A DNA stretch of 64,000 nucleotides from Lineus longissimus (GCF_910592395.1 NC_088321.1:12710001-12774000), one strand, 5' to 3'; shown: positions 11,201 to 21,183, numbered from the stretch's first letter. Program-made: numbers and translations. Notes: a model not told the origin generated them from the letters alone.

Positions 11201-13385
11201 TCGGAAAACGACATGGTGGGATTCTCAGCACGATATTTATTTCGGCGGTCGTTAAGGTATCGGATGTAGCCGGTGAGTGGTTGGCGTGGAGCGTTGACAT
11301 CTCGACGTTGGATCTTTTTTCTCCTGGCCCTGCCTTTTGGCCAGCCACCTTTCTTCTTCTGTAAACAAACAGAACAATAAAAGCTTTACTACAGGTAACA
11401 ACTGGTACTTAGTCGGTACTGAAGAAGTCCTTTGTGTAAGGACAAAATATTTTCAAGGTGAATACTTTCTCTAATGTTCTAAGCCGATGAATCTATTTGA
11501 AAAGATGAGAAACTGACTTTTGCTCTCCATATATAGATATTAACTTAAAGGAGTAAACAATTCGTAACTACTGGTGGTCCAGGAAAATAGAAATGCAGTT
11601 ATACACAATGCCGTAGTACAGTTATTATGCATACAAATTTGGTGAAACTTGGTAGTTACAGTATTTGTATATCTGTCTACACAAGAACATAGTCAACATT
11701 TTCTAATTCAATTACAAAATTCAAATATTTAACGACGGAGGAGGCCTTTGAAAACATTTGGCAAAGTGGGGAAAGAGCATTCATCCATTGTCATTAAAGG
11801 AGTGATCAGGCCTTACTCGTGTGCATGGTGGGCCTGGTTGATCGAAGCAATTTCAACGAAATCATAGCAGTAGGATGGATTTAGGTGTCCAAATCTAACT
11901 TACTACATCTTGGTTTTCATCCCCAGGATGCACAGCCCCTTGCTCCAACAGCTGAACTGGAAATATAACAAATACCACAAAGTCAAAATCATCCTGAGGG
12001 AATCGTTTCTCTGGCCCTGCAAACAAACCCCTGGGACATTTCCGACAGAGAAATGAACAAACAGTCTGTCTCAACCTGCCAAGCTCAGAGCAACATGCGA
12101 CTGGTTTTGCTGTGACGGATCACACATTAGACATTTCACACAATTGGTCAGACTCATTTCTCTCGGCCAGTAAGTCAGTAGTTTCATTGGCCATCTCCAC
12201 TGCCCTACTCCATGAAGGCTACAATGTCCAAAACATCCTGCACTGTCCTGGGCGGCTTACCTTGTGAAACGTCCGCCAGCATCCCAGGATTGGCTAGGGA
12301 AACATCCGCTTGGCTAGCTGGAAAAGCTCGCACATCAGATGTGGAAAACCTAGAAGTAGCAAAACAAAAGTGTTTTCTATTGAAAAATTTATGGTACATG
12401 TAGGCTACTCACCACAAGCGATTTATGACAAACGGTATCTAGTGTGGCCTTGCTTTCAGGTACCAGCTCCAACAAAATCCCTGTTTTTAGGATTGTTCTT
12501 ATTGCATACCAATCATTCTTCACACTATACTCCAATAGCATTCTGCGAAGTTACTATTTATAGCTCACAAGGTCATTTGAATAAGATATTGATGACGTTT
12601 TAGTCACGTGACAGTCGGACATCGACACTTATTTCTACACATTTGAGCTTATTTCAAAGTCAATTATCTTTGACCCTGCATTGTTTTTAGCATGAATGAC
12701 ACCATGGAGTCAGAGAGAGAAATATTCAGAACAATTATGTAGTATTTCCAACACTCGGACATGTGCCAGATTGAGTCCAACTGCCCTAGTTAGAAAGCCT
12801 GAATCCATTACGAAACCGCATGTTTGTCCGACATTGCCTGTAATTCAGCGATGGGGAAATAGAGGGCAGCAGCTGCAGTGACGTCATCTTCGCGGGATGC
12901 TATTGGTATGAACTGGAATGGACGGCCAGTGACCAGCATACAGCATGGTGGTAGACATGATAGAGCCCTGTGGTGGAGGCCTACCGCTTGATGCTTAGAA
13001 TACGATCAAATTCCACGAGCTTCAACCCCACTCTAATCCCCACTGTTTCATGGGCACCCTGGGTAGGAAACTGCCCCATAAATTATATTTTGGCCAGAAT
13101 ATGTATGATTGATAACATTAGCCAACTGAGTTATCTTTTTACATATTTTGTACAATGATTCAGTTGAAATAAAAGCTTTACCATGGCTCAAGCTGTAGAG
13201 TGGAAAATGTGTGGACCAATTTCACTTTGGGCCAATTTTATCCCATATTGCAGTAAGAAGAGAAGGGAGAAGACTTACGGAGCGTCCACAGTCAGATCAT
13301 TGCTCTCCTTTGATACTTCATCTTCGAAATGTTCAAAGTTGTAATTTGGTAATATCCCCGTATTACCGGCCGATCCCAGATCCAT
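5342..13385 (-). CDS. HMG20: HMG20A/HMG20B orthologue (HMG-box chromatin protein), 9 coding exons
   Basis: Coding exons in transcript order are 13385-13279, 12349-12261, 11956-11904, 11358-11146, 9626-9506, 8805-8753, 7734-7650, 7006-6791 and 5484-5342. All have AG acceptors and GT donors in matching phase, giving 1080 nt and 359 residues (human HMG20A is about 347). The ATG sits in a strong context (CGCCATGG). The N-terminus contains VSKESNDL. A lysine/arginine-rich stretch (84-102) precedes the HMG box (about 105-175, ending DEAEHDKERYMRELEAYYKT). Then come FDIPIFTEEFLDH, a coiled coil (about 242-300, REAELRQLRKQNTELEEQN) and a conserved tail with ESIDTYM and ENEHLIATVRD. In mammals these nuclear proteins work with the LSD1-CoREST complex at neuronal genes. 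It diverges from PEAK. Odd points are an exon-junction minisatellite in intron 4 and transposons at two splice sites. Confidence 0.93.
6606..6783 (+). mobile_element. pogo-like MITE (CAGTRGAACCTC family), copy 1
   Basis: The ends are CAGTAGAACTTCTCT and the reverse complement of CAGTAGAACCTCCCT, with TA on the right. The internal word CCAATTTGGGACCAAAACTA is shared by all full copies. It lies in HMG20 intron 8, and its right end is only 7 bases from the exon 8 donor (G of GT at 6790). TA target sites and CAGT termini fit the Tc1/mariner-pogo group (inference). Confidence 0.8.
7771..8081 (+). mobile_element. pogo-like MITE copy 2, carrying a nested element
   Basis: This full copy runs from CAGTAGACCCTCTCT to AGGTTCCACTG and is flanked by TA on both sides. 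It is interrupted at 7934-8064 by a second inverted-repeat element. It lies 36 bases upstream of the HMG20 exon 7 acceptor (first exon base 7734 on the minus strand), so the branch point may fall inside it. Confidence 0.8.
7934..8064. mobile_element. 131-bp nested MITE with 24-bp inverted repeats and TAA duplication
   Basis: The ends are GGCACCTATTCCATAGAG and its reverse complement, extending 24 bp with one mismatch. TAA flanks both sides (7931-7933, 8065-8067). A 3-bp TAA target duplication is typical of PIF/Harbinger elements (established for that superfamily; assignment inferred). The internal sequence also folds back. Confidence 0.8.
8193..8535 (-). mobile_element. tRNA-derived SINE, ATG-repeat tail
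   Basis: Read on the minus strand it starts near 8535 with CCTAGTGGTTAACACTGCTG, an A-box-like tRNA head. The body AGAACCCAGGATTGTATTTC follows, and it ends in an (ATG)n tail at 8193-8225. A full copy lies on plus at about 17991-18300 and another on minus at 17185-17602. It sits in HMG20 intron 6 (8752-7735). Confidence 0.75.
9180..9410. mobile_element. hAT-like MITE (CAGTGTTCTCC family), copy 1
   Basis: The left end is CAGTGTTCTTCACAAGG and the right end TGTGGAGAACCCTG, an imperfect inverted repeat. The interior has several CCACCCTACCTT words. A second copy lies in the opposite orientation at 28276-28501. The CAGTGTT terminus suggests hAT (inference). Confidence 0.65.
9785..11172. repeat. 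77-bp minisatellite made from an HMG20 exon-intron junction, 18 copies
   Basis: The motif CCCACCTGTTTATCAT recurs about 18 times with a 77-bp period, from 9827 to 11142; one step is 6 bases longer. Read on the minus strand, each unit is AGTAAGCTGCCACTCCATGA, then TAAACAG, then GTGGGTCTTGTGAGC and further intron. The copy at the right end is the real 3' end of HMG20 exon 4, encoding SKLPLHDKQ, with donor GTGGGT at 11145. The array is therefore a tandem amplification of the last 27 coding bases plus 50 bases of intron. Copies differ at only a few bases (GGAGTAGCAG, GGAGTGGCAG, GGAGGGGCAG). Confidence 0.93.
11146..11358 (-). other. HMG20: HMG20 exon 4: basic region and most of the HMG box
   Basis: This exon is 213 bases (71 codons, phase 0 at both ends). 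It encodes the basic segment GGWPKGRARRKK and the HMG box from NAPRQPLTGYIRYLNDRR to GNEWSKLPLHDKQ. The acceptor reads ACAGAAGAAG, giving adjacent NAG choices that could add or drop lysines. The donor CAG-GTGGGT is the one amplified in the adjacent 77-bp array. The remaining box residues (HYLDEAEHDKERY) start the next exon at 9626. Confidence 0.92.
11549..11760 (+). mobile_element. MITE (CTTTAAAGGGG family), copy 1
   Basis: It shares ACTGGTGGTC, AAAATAGAAATGCAG and ATGCATACAAATTTG with copies at 26184-26428 and, inverted, at 42236-42484. The outer ends are eroded. It lies in HMG20 intron 3. Confidence 0.65.
12035..12123 (-). mobile_element. Partial MITE (GTGACCCRTCACAGC family)
   Basis: CTGTCTCAACCTGCCAAGCT followed by GGTTTTGCTGTGACGGATCA matches parts of the family's full copies in inverted orientation. 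It lies in HMG20 intron 2, between exons 2 and 3. Confidence 0.55.
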
Positions 13386-13395
13386 GGCGCTTCAC
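13385..13395 (-). other. HMG20: HMG20 5' UTR segment next to a splice acceptor
   Basis: Immediately upstream of the ATG, the minus strand has a pyrimidine tract ending in ACACTTCAG and then GTGAAGCGCC-ATG. This is a good 3' splice site, so at least one non-coding first exon should lie further right, above 13.4 kb. I could not locate it. Confidence 0.6.
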
Positions 13396-13645
13396 CTGAA
13401 GTGTTTGGAGAAGAAAATTACAGTAAACTAGCATAACAAGGGCGAGCATAACCCCTATAGGTGTATCAGACTTAGTCACATGCCCCCTGCAGCTTTTATC
13501 GCTGGCCATGCGCCCAGAATAGGCACTGAAGAAAATGCGCCCAAAAGGCACTCAAATCACACTACTACTAATTCATGGGCGTACTATGGGGGAGGTTGGA
13601 GGGTTGCAATATCGCCAAGGCGTCCTGTATAGAGGTAGTACCCCC

Positions 13646-14008
13646 AGGTATATGGCACGGCTTAACCCGCCGGCAATGAGGGAATTCCTTTATGGCCCAG
13701 TGGTTGGCGCATTGGTCCCCGAGTGGAAGTTAAGCAACGTTGAGCGCAGTCAACCTTTGGATCGGTGACCGGCACGTACATCTGGCAGACCTTCCCACAC
13801 GCTGCGAGCTCTGGATTTGTATTGTAGTTCGGTATTGAGACGCATGAAGCGCTAAGTAGGATTGAGGACGACCCATCTCTGTCCGAAGGGGGGAATGAAC
13901 CCCAGGGCCAGGTATATGGCACGGCTTAACCCGCCGGCCATGAGGGAATTCCTTTATGGTCCAGTGGTTGGCCCCAGAGTGGAAGTTAAGCAATGTTGAG
14001 CGCGGTCA
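13646..14008 (+). mobile_element. 5S-rRNA-derived SINE, one full and one truncated copy in tandem
   Basis: GAAGTTAAGCAACGTTGAGC, then TTTGGATCGGTGACCGGC, aligns with the internal promoter part of animal 5S rRNA (GAAGCTAAGCAGGGT and TTGGATGGGAGACC). It is preceded by a tRNA-like segment, CCCAGTGGTTGGCGC. A second unit starting AGGTATATGGCACGGCTTAA near 13911 repeats the head and stops near 14008. A related copy lies inverted at 35220-35600 inside PEAK. The composite 5S/tRNA origin is my inference. Confidence 0.75.
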
Positions 14009-14009
14009 T

Positions 14010-15140
14010 ACAAAAATACACGTCCCATTGTATCACCACTTTTTGGGAATTAACGTCATGACGTAAATGTCAATGAGAATGCAGATGTGGTGATGAATAT
14101 CGCGCATCGTTACTCTTCTCATCATGTTGACATGAACACTACAGTCCAAATCACAAATAACATCCATCCTGCTTTGCGTCATTGATGGGCAACGTACGCA
14201 CGCCAATGACACACGCTTATCTCTCTAACATATGTTTAGCGTATTTTACGAGTGACCTATGACTATGTCCTATGTGTGAGTTAAACGCGACCTACGTGCT
14301 GGGTAGCGCGTCAATGATGTGAATATAGGATGACAAGTTATGGCGATAGGCCTACTAGCCTACAGTCTACACTATACATCATGTATACATGTCACAATAC
14401 AAGGCCTCATCAATGCACTAAACAGCCAGTGTCACTCAGTCTGTCTTTGCTGCTCTGAATGTTTGAGTCTGATGACAAGTCACTCCCACAATTGCCTCAA
14501 ATCCCTGTGGATTTCCTGGAACCGGAGAAAAAGCATGTGTTTCCTATTATTCGCAATTCACCTTAGAGGGGTGTTCTGAATAATAAAAATGGCGACTGAC
14601 AGGAACCTGTTCAGGCTCCGGGCAAGGATTATTGCATATGGAAAGTGTGTACAAAGTGATAAGTAGCTGCTCGGAGTATTACGCTGCTAGACTATGCTGC
14701 AAAAATACAGTCATGCCACTAATAAACTTTAGTTTTTGATTTCGTCATGTAATTATCAGAAATGTATCATTTGACAGAAAAAAAAATGTAGGCATTATTT
14801 TGAAGCCTCATAGTTTCATTCGTGAAAATTTGTATTATCAATATGACCATTTCTTTGCAACATGCAATTGTAATACATTACTACACGATACATTGTATTC
14901 ATGTATAGTCTACACAAAATTGACCTAGGCCTACGACGAAATTGACCTAATATATTCGAAGGCGGGATATTGGACTTCTTTTGGAAGTGGTGAAGGAATT
15001 ACATGTTCTATAGGCATTAATTGGATAGGGTAACCGGCTCTAGCTGTGAATTATAGAATGGTAAGTTTCCATCCAAATTTTTCATGATTTTAATGGGTGT
15101 GTACCAACCATGTGTACTGTACTGTGCTGCATGCAATGCA
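14010..15140. promoter_or_regulatory. Presumed intergenic promoter region between HMG20 and PEAK
   Basis: No coding sequence is seen. AAAATGGCGAC at 14585-14595 resembles a YY1 site, common near TATA-less divergent promoters. Placing the bidirectional promoter here rests only on distance from the HMG20 start and on the divergent gene order, so it is a weak call. Confidence 0.2.
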
Positions 15141-15152
15141 TGCTGGTGCTGA

Positions 15153-15183
15153 CATCATCATCATCATCATCATCATCATCATG
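15153..15183. repeat. ATC trinucleotide microsatellite
   Basis: About nine ATC units in a row. It matches the tail composition of the tRNA SINE, but no SINE body is attached here. Confidence 0.85.
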
Positions 15184-15428
15184 ACATGTTTTGTTTTGCC
15201 ATCAGTTTTTGTTTTATTTTAATTTTGAGAATCTTGCAAGTGATTCTGCGATTCAGTCAAATGATGCCAATGACAATGAATGACCTTATATTGTCCTTAT
15301 CTTATTTTTGAGTGATTTTATGTAAAAATAATGTAAAAAATGTGATGACGTTAGGCCTACTCCTGCATGAAGCTATGGTATTGAACAGATGAATCACATC
15401 AAATAAAACAAAATACCCATTTTCAAAA

Positions 15429-15898
15429 GGGTTGACCATTAATACCGCCATTTTGGCTAGACCTCCAAATCCTAAAGCAATTAAAACTATATCCAAATGA
15501 ATACTTGACTTGCCAAACTCAGCTCGACGCCGAACTGCAGCGCCACTCGCGGACAAAGATAAAACAACTCGACATTTTTTTCACCGGTTTTCTGGCTGCG
15601 CATGCGTACCAGCATCATCTTTTGTTGATTTCCGCTGGTACGCATGCGCAGCGAGAAAACCGGTGAAAAAAATGTCGAGTTGTTCTATCTTTTTCCGCGA
15701 GTGGCGCTGCAGTTCGGCGTCGAGCTGAGTTTGGCAAGTCAAGTATTGAATGCTCATTTGAAATATGGGAGGCTGCTCTCTGGAAAACACAGAACAAACT
15801 CCAGCCCTTGAAATGAGCATTCACTACGTTTTGAAAGAGTTCCAATTGCTTTAGGATTTCAAGTTCTAGACAAAATGGTGGTACCTATGGTCAACCCT
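15429..15898. mobile_element. Long-TIR MITE (GGGTTGACC family) containing a 246-bp hairpin
   Basis: The outer ends are GGGTTGACCATTAATACC and the reverse complement of GGGTTGACCATAGGTACC. Conserved TCCTAAAGCAATT and AATTGCTTTAGGA words lie inside both arms. The usual family member is about 225 bp (26598-26822); this one is about 470 bp because a near-perfect palindrome occupies 15501-15746. Confidence 0.75.
15501..15746. repeat. Near-perfect palindrome, 113-bp arms, 20-bp spacer
   Basis: The left arm is 15501-15613 and the right arm 15634-15746, with only a few mismatches between them by eye. The arms begin ATACTTGACTTGCCAAACTC and end ACGCATGCGCAGC-like at the spacer. A transcript would fold into a roughly 110-bp duplex. 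Confidence 0.9.
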
Positions 15899-16257
15899 TG
15901 CCAAGATTTTAAAAAGGCTAAATATTGAAAAAATTAAATTGTTTTAAAGGGACAACTTGGAAATGAGATTTATCTGACCAGGAAGATAATACCCCTGCTT
16001 GACATGATACGTCGCTAGGCCTACTTGTAGTATCACACCAATGCTGATCTCTTATAGTGTTATGAGGCAGTTTTGGACATGGCTAGGCCTGTGAGTTTCA
16101 CTTTCAGGCAGGCAGATGGTTACACCTCGTTCTAAATTGCATTTCAAAGATTTTTCAATGATCCTGTTTGGTTATGTTGCAGTCCTGCTGGAAGCCATTT
16201 TGTATGAAAAACTAACATACCCAAGTTGTCCCTTCAAAAGGAGTATGAAATAGAGTA

Positions 16258-16454
16258 CAGAAGAACCTCTCTATTAAGGACACCCTTTGGGACCGATAAG
16301 TGCTGTCCTTAATAGAGAGGTGTCCTGATTAGAGAGGTCAAATTGAATGGGAACAGCCAATTTGGGACCAAAACTAGTGACCTTAATAGAGAGGTTGTCC
16401 TTAATAGACAGGTTGTCCTTAATAGGGAGGTGTCTGTTAAGGGAGGTTCCACTG
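16258..16454 (+). mobile_element. pogo-like MITE, copy 3
   Basis: The full-length copy begins TA-CAGAAGAACCTCTCT and ends GAGGTTCCACTG. It has the family internal word CCAATTTGGGACCAAAACTA in plus orientation. Confidence 0.8.
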
Positions 16455-17184
16455 TTTATTACTTTGTTGTCTTACATGTATCCGTTGTTTTATCGGGTAG
16501 CGAATAAACTTTTTAAAACCGTTCACCAGCCTTCTTTCAAAATTTGGCTTTCATTTCTTAAGTACAAGAGTCTAGACTAGCAGAGAAAAACATTTTTTCT
16601 CAAATTACAACTAAGAAAGGGTCAATGACATATTCAGCACCAGAAATAAGACATTTTTGTCTCAAACTCTCATGCGATAATTTTCTTTGTCGTTGCAACA
16701 AAACTCGCTTGTTTGCCAGTCATTTTAGGGACTCATCATCATCCTACGCCAGCAGGGAATAGTATTGACTTTCACTGTGGGCTACACGATCTATGACTAA
16801 TGTTCAATGTGCATTACTTCTCAACACATGGAGGTTGGCTAATCTCCTGGTGCTTGGAATTTTTCCAGGTAAAAATTGTGGCTTTAATTTACAGTGCTGA
16901 GCTATTTTCTGCATTCATCATCTGTACCTGCTCACTCGCCAATGACTTCAAACTCTAATCTTACCCAGAAGTGAATTTTTTCTCTCTGATATCGGGGATT
17001 TTTAAAAGCTTGCCATCATTTCAAAGCCAAGCATCAAGTTCGTGCTCCATCTACATGAACTACTTGTGATAATCAATCATAGCTGAGTACACTTGACCAA
17101 CTTTTTAATGATGATAAGTCATTTGTTGTTGGCAAGAATTAATTTGGAGGATTGTATTTGGAAGAATGAGGTTCTTTTGGTTCC

Positions 17185-17602
17185 TTGACTTCTTTTGGTT
17201 GCTTGAAAGCCATGCTGGTTCATCCCGAAATACAATCGTGGGTCAGGCGCGGATCCAAGGGGGGGCGTGCGCCGGGTGGATCCGCACCTTATTCCGGCAT
17301 GGTGTAAAAAAATTGTAGCCCAAATTAAAGTGGTGCTTATCTTTTGAAAATCAGATGCCAGGAAATCGCATATATGGAGTCTTATCTTAAAAAATTTTCT
17401 GGGGGAGGCACCCCAGACCCCCCCGCCGTCGCTTCGCGCCTGCGGCGCTCACAATTCGGGCTTCGCCCTCAAAGTGCGCCCCCCATTTCGAAATATCCTG
17501 AATCCGCCCCTGTGGGTTCTTCCTAGGGTTGAACCTGGGCCTATTGTATGGTTGCCTGGCAGAAGTGTTCAACCCACTACTTGCACTAGGCTATGAGGCT
17601 CC
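17185..17602 (-). mobile_element. tRNA-derived SINE split by a later insertion
   Basis: The minus strand starts with GCCTCATAGCCTAGTG (A box) near 17600. It contains a clear B box, GGTTCAACCCT, and the family words CATACAATAGGCCCAGG and ACAATCGTGGG-like near 17230. A separate element at 17244-17512 divides it. Confidence 0.75.
17244..17512. mobile_element. 269-bp MITE nested in the SINE, TGGGT duplication
   Basis: The ends are CAGGCGCGGATCCAAGG and the reverse complement of CAGGGGCGGATTCAGG. TGGGT flanks both sides (17239-17243, 17513-17517) and the SINE is continuous without it. The interior is GC-rich (CGAAGCGACGGCGGGG on the minus strand). The superfamily is uncertain; the ends recall hAT, but the duplication is 5 bp. 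Confidence 0.75.
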
Positions 17603-17990
17603 TCAAAGAATGAGGTGCAAGGGGTGCTTAACATGACATTCATGGCGTGATGGTTGGTGGAATGACTGGTGGAATGACGTTGGGAATGATAAACATTGTT
17701 TGTTACTTTTGTTATCTCAGCTGATAAAAGGAGTCGGCAGATGTCGTTTATTTGTGACCAGTCGAGACTTATAAAAGACAGTAGATGTATTGATCAAACA
17801 TGCCTTGAGATTCTGCTCCATTTGAGGGCGACATCAGCCCCTTGATTTGTTAGCACTAGTCGCTACCAGACAAACATGTTACTATGGATACGCCGTACAA
17901 TTTCCTTTGAGATGAGAGCTATACCATAAAAGAGTTGCATTCACCCGAATTGTTGGAGTTGTTGTGGTTTCATAAATAAAGGAGCCTCAT

Positions 17991-18300
17991 AGCCTAGTGG
18001 TTAACACTGCTGGCTACCACGCAATAGGGCCCGGGGAGAACCCAGGATTGTATTTCTGGATGAACTGGCGTGGCTTTCAAGGAACTAAAATTCCTGGCTC
18101 TTCACAACACGTACACTAACGTATGAAATACTCGAGGGTCTGTCGGATGAGACTAAAAGCCGTGGTCCCTTGTACCTGAGTGTCTATGCCAGGGCAAGTA
18201 AAAGATCCTACACAGGTGGACAGTAGCCTATAGTGGACTCCATACCTCCGGCAAAAATCCAATAGGGTTACAACGCCGGTAATGATATGATAAACATGTT
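17991..18300 (+). mobile_element. tRNA-derived SINE, plus-strand copy
   Basis: It starts GCCTCATAGCCTAGTGGTTA (A box TAGCCTAGTGG) and continues GGAGAACCCAGGATTG, with a body matching 8193-8535 in inverse. The body includes AGGCTACTGTCCACC-type and TTACTTGCCC-type words on the minus strand. Confidence 0.8.
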
Positions 18301-18330
18301 GTATGGTGTCGCTCATCATTCAATGTCTAA

Positions 18331-18726
18331 AGCCCGTTACACACGAGGGACTTCTCACCAACTTAGTTGGTTTTAAAATTAAGAACAGGTGCACAGGTGA
18401 CTGGAAGTTGAGAGTCGTTCACCCACTCACACGAAAGACATAATCCCAGCAATATTTAGGTCCTGCACTATTTCGGCCAAAGGAGTCAAAATATGGCCCA
18501 ACTATGTTGTTGACTGAATCACACGGGGAAATTTCTCCCCCACACTCCTTATATAAACAAAAAAATCCTTATATAAACAAAAGATGTCGTCGAGAAATAG
18601 AACAAGTCGGTAGTGCAGCCAGCAACTCCAACCAATCGGGCAAAGTATCAGTTACCTGGTCTGGATACCTGTTATGAATTAAAATTCCAACTAAGTTGGT
18701 GAGAAGTCCCTCGTGTGTAACGAGCT
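18331..18726. mobile_element. 396-bp MITE, about 38-bp inverted repeats, TAA duplication
   Basis: The left end AGCCCGTTACACACGAGGGA is matched at the right by the reverse complement of AGCTCGTTACACACGAGGGA. The match continues through CTTCTCACCAACTTAGTTGG. TAA flanks both sides (18328-18330, 18727-18729), which suggests PIF/Harbinger. The interior has ACAAGTCGG but no open frame. Confidence 0.85.
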
Positions 18727-18869
18727 TAACCCTATATTGACTGGGTATTTGTACCGTTGTCCCCCAACTGGCAGAGGCCCTGTCAACCCTTGTTTGTCAT
18801 GTTGGTGAAGCCTTCCTATAATGACATGTCGGAAGCAAGGCCTCACCAACATGACCCTGCCAGCGAGGG

Positions 18870-18881
18870 GGGGGGGGGGGC
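18870..18881. repeat. G homopolymer
   Basis: A run of about twelve G bases; its length is uncertain. A similar G run lies at about 23497-23509. Confidence 0.7.
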
Positions 18882-20019
18882 AGACTCTCATTGTTTGTAG
18901 CATCAAGCATTGTGGGTAGCATGCATGCATGTAAAATTTGTTGAAAACGGCAGAAAATTACAATGGCGGCATATACATGTTCATGATTGAATAGTAAAAC
19001 TAAACGTGGATAGGAAAATGGTTGGTCTGCACATGCTATATATCTTGTGGTATGTGCTTTGTATAATGATAAATGATGGTATCGTGACTCACGTTGATCA
19101 AAACTGGCAAAATATTGCCAGTCAGGATAAAAAAACAGATAAATTACTGTAATACTAGGGAATTACTGATAATTGACTTGCAGAGAAAATGATATCATTA
19201 CCTATATGTAGTGCATTATTGGACACTGTATAGCCAGCTGTCCTTAGGGTGCTGGAGGCATTGTATGGCATGTTAAAATCCAGCACTAAAATACATAGTG
19301 CCAACTGATCTACAGTTAGATGTCGGTTGGGCTGCCAAGCCTGCTGATAAATTAGCTGTAAACTTTAAAAAGACCAGTCGTGACTCAAGTCTTTATTTAG
19401 ACTAGCTGAACATAGTAAAATAACTAAATTGGTGACCAATCACTTATGCAGTTCATTGACTGGAGTCAGTAATGTTATGCTTACATTATACTGTAACATT
19501 TTTGAAAAGTCAACATTCAAGATTTTAAAACTGACAGCCTCGGTTCCAGTACTTCTCATGATGTTTAGCTGACCTGGTGCGCTATTTCCCTCGTCACAGA
19601 CCTGCCATTGTCCGTTTTAACATGGTACATTTTGTAAGTGCTGACGCTATAGATAAGAAACCAAGATATAATCTCCTTCATAGTGTAGATCTAGAATGAG
19701 TAGGGATGTTAGGCCCTAGGTAGGCAAAAGAGGTTGAAAGAAGTCGTGTTTCCTGAAGAAGTTAAGACTTGCGAGGGTTAACTTCAAGTATGCTGCTGGT
19801 ATTTAGTGACTCTAATCTCTGTTCTCTTTGCAGACGGTTAACAGGAGTAGCCCTTATTTAGCATGTTGCCTGAAAAGATTGGGCCTACATGGTCATCCTG
19901 ATTATTTGTCCCTGTTTTCTCGGCTTTGTTTAACCATTCAAGGCCTCGTTCAATGAATATTTGAAATTTGTAATTGTATTAGACAATGCTGTTGTGCAGA
20001 CAAATATAGAAATATTATA

Positions 20020-20186
20020 CAGTAGAACCTCTCTATTAAGGACTGACAAATGCTGTCCTTAATACAGAGGTGTCCTGATTAGAGATTTCAAATTGAATGG
20101 AAAGTACCAATTTGGGACCAAAACTAGTGTCCTTGATAGAGAGGTTGTACTTAATAGAGAGGTGTCCGCTTAGGGAGGTTCCACTG
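20020..20186 (+). mobile_element. pogo-like MITE, copy 4, inserted in another MITE
   Basis: CAGTAGAACCTCTCT to GGAGGTTCCACTG, with TA on both sides. The flanks 19938-20019 and 20187-20240 resemble the CTTTAAAGGGG-family element (TTTGAAATTTGTAATTG on the left, CCTGGACCACCAGTAATTAC on the right). This copy therefore landed in an older MITE at a TA. Confidence 0.8.
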
Positions 20187-20322
20187 TATATAACTGCCTT
20201 TCTATTTTCCTGGACCACCAGTAATTACAAACAGAGTCACCCTTGTTTACATGTAGCATGTTGTCTAAAATGATTGGGCCAGCATGGTCATCCCAATTAT
20301 TTTGTTGCTTTTCTCTTTGCAG

Positions 20323-20422
20323 ATAGTTATTTGACCGGCATTACCACGTTGAGCATGTTGCCTGACAAGAAAAGAGGTGAGAGTGGGGAGAGGAGGACGC
20401 AGCAGGTGTCCCAGCACTCCAG
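20323..20422 (+). other. Candidate exon, possible PEAK 5' exon with a short open frame
   Basis: A strong acceptor (TTTTCTCTTTGCAG) precedes base 20323 and a strong donor (GTAAGC) follows 20422. ATG at 20355 opens 22 codons (MLPDKKRGESGERRTQQ...) and leaves two bases. That phase fits an acceptor at 27375, where the frame stays open for 43 more codons. I do not recognise the peptide. Given the position upstream of PEAK on the same strand, it may be a PEAK 5' UTR exon, an upstream ORF or a separate small gene. Confidence 0.4.
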
Positions 20423-20441
20423 GTAAGCCAAAACACATTCA

Positions 20442-20633
20442 CAGAAGAACCTCTCTGTTAAGGACACCCTTGGGACTGACAGGCGCTGTTCTTAATAGAC
20501 AAATGATAGAGAGGTGTCCTGATTAGAGAGGTTAAACTGCAGGGAAACAACCAATTTGGGACCAAAGCTAGTGTCCTTAAAAAAGAGGGTGTCCATTAAG
20601 AGAGGTGTCCGCTATAAGAAGGGTTTCACCCTG
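20442..20633 (+). mobile_element. pogo-like MITE, copy 5
   Basis: It starts CAGAAGAACCTCTCTG and ends GGGTTTCACCCTG, with family internal words in plus orientation. It begins 19 bases after the candidate donor at 20423. Confidence 0.75.
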
Positions 20634-20995
20634 CACTGCAGTTTACACTCTCATATTGCCTTTGATAAAAAATGCGTTTTGCATTATTAGCCTATACTAA
20701 TGAATTACTGACGTAGCATTTTTAATACATCGAGGACCTGAAAAAAGTGAATTATTTGAGAATCGGGCATAAGGAATAAGCATTATGAATTTAAGTAGCC
20801 AACTTCTGGCTGGTAAAGCTTTTGTTCAATCCTCCATGGAAGTTCATCAGTCTGCTGACAGATGGCACCACGACTGTTGAGAGACTGACAATGTTCTCTG
20901 GAGTAACAGGTGAGCAAATGTTCCCTGGTCATTTCATATTTGGGCAGTCTTCTGACCAGTGGCGCAAACAATAACACAAAAAACAATTCACATTT

Positions 20996-21183
20996 GTGAC
21001 CCGTCACAGCTAAACCAGGCGCATGTCGATCTGAGCTTGGCAGGTTGAGACGGACTGGTTGTTCATTTCTCTGTTGTCTGCCTTTAGTGAAATATGAGCA
21101 CATCAATTTCTTCCATTATCTCCTGGTGTCATTTAGGCTCATCTTCTTTGCGACATGCACCTGGTTTTGCTGTGATGGGTCAC
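20996..21183 (+). mobile_element. 188-bp MITE (GTGACCCRTCACAGC family), full copy
   Basis: The left end GTGACCCGTCACAGCTAAAC and right end GGTTTTGCTGTGATGGGTCA form an inverted repeat of about 25 bp. The inner words GGCAGGTTGAGACGGACTGG and TGGTGTCATTTAGGCTCATC recur in the 42-kb copy. Confidence 0.8.

Noticed and set aside
13700-13770. Possible functional 5S rRNA gene
   Set aside because: Only the internal control region is similar; the 5' and 3' parts needed for a complete 5S molecule are absent.
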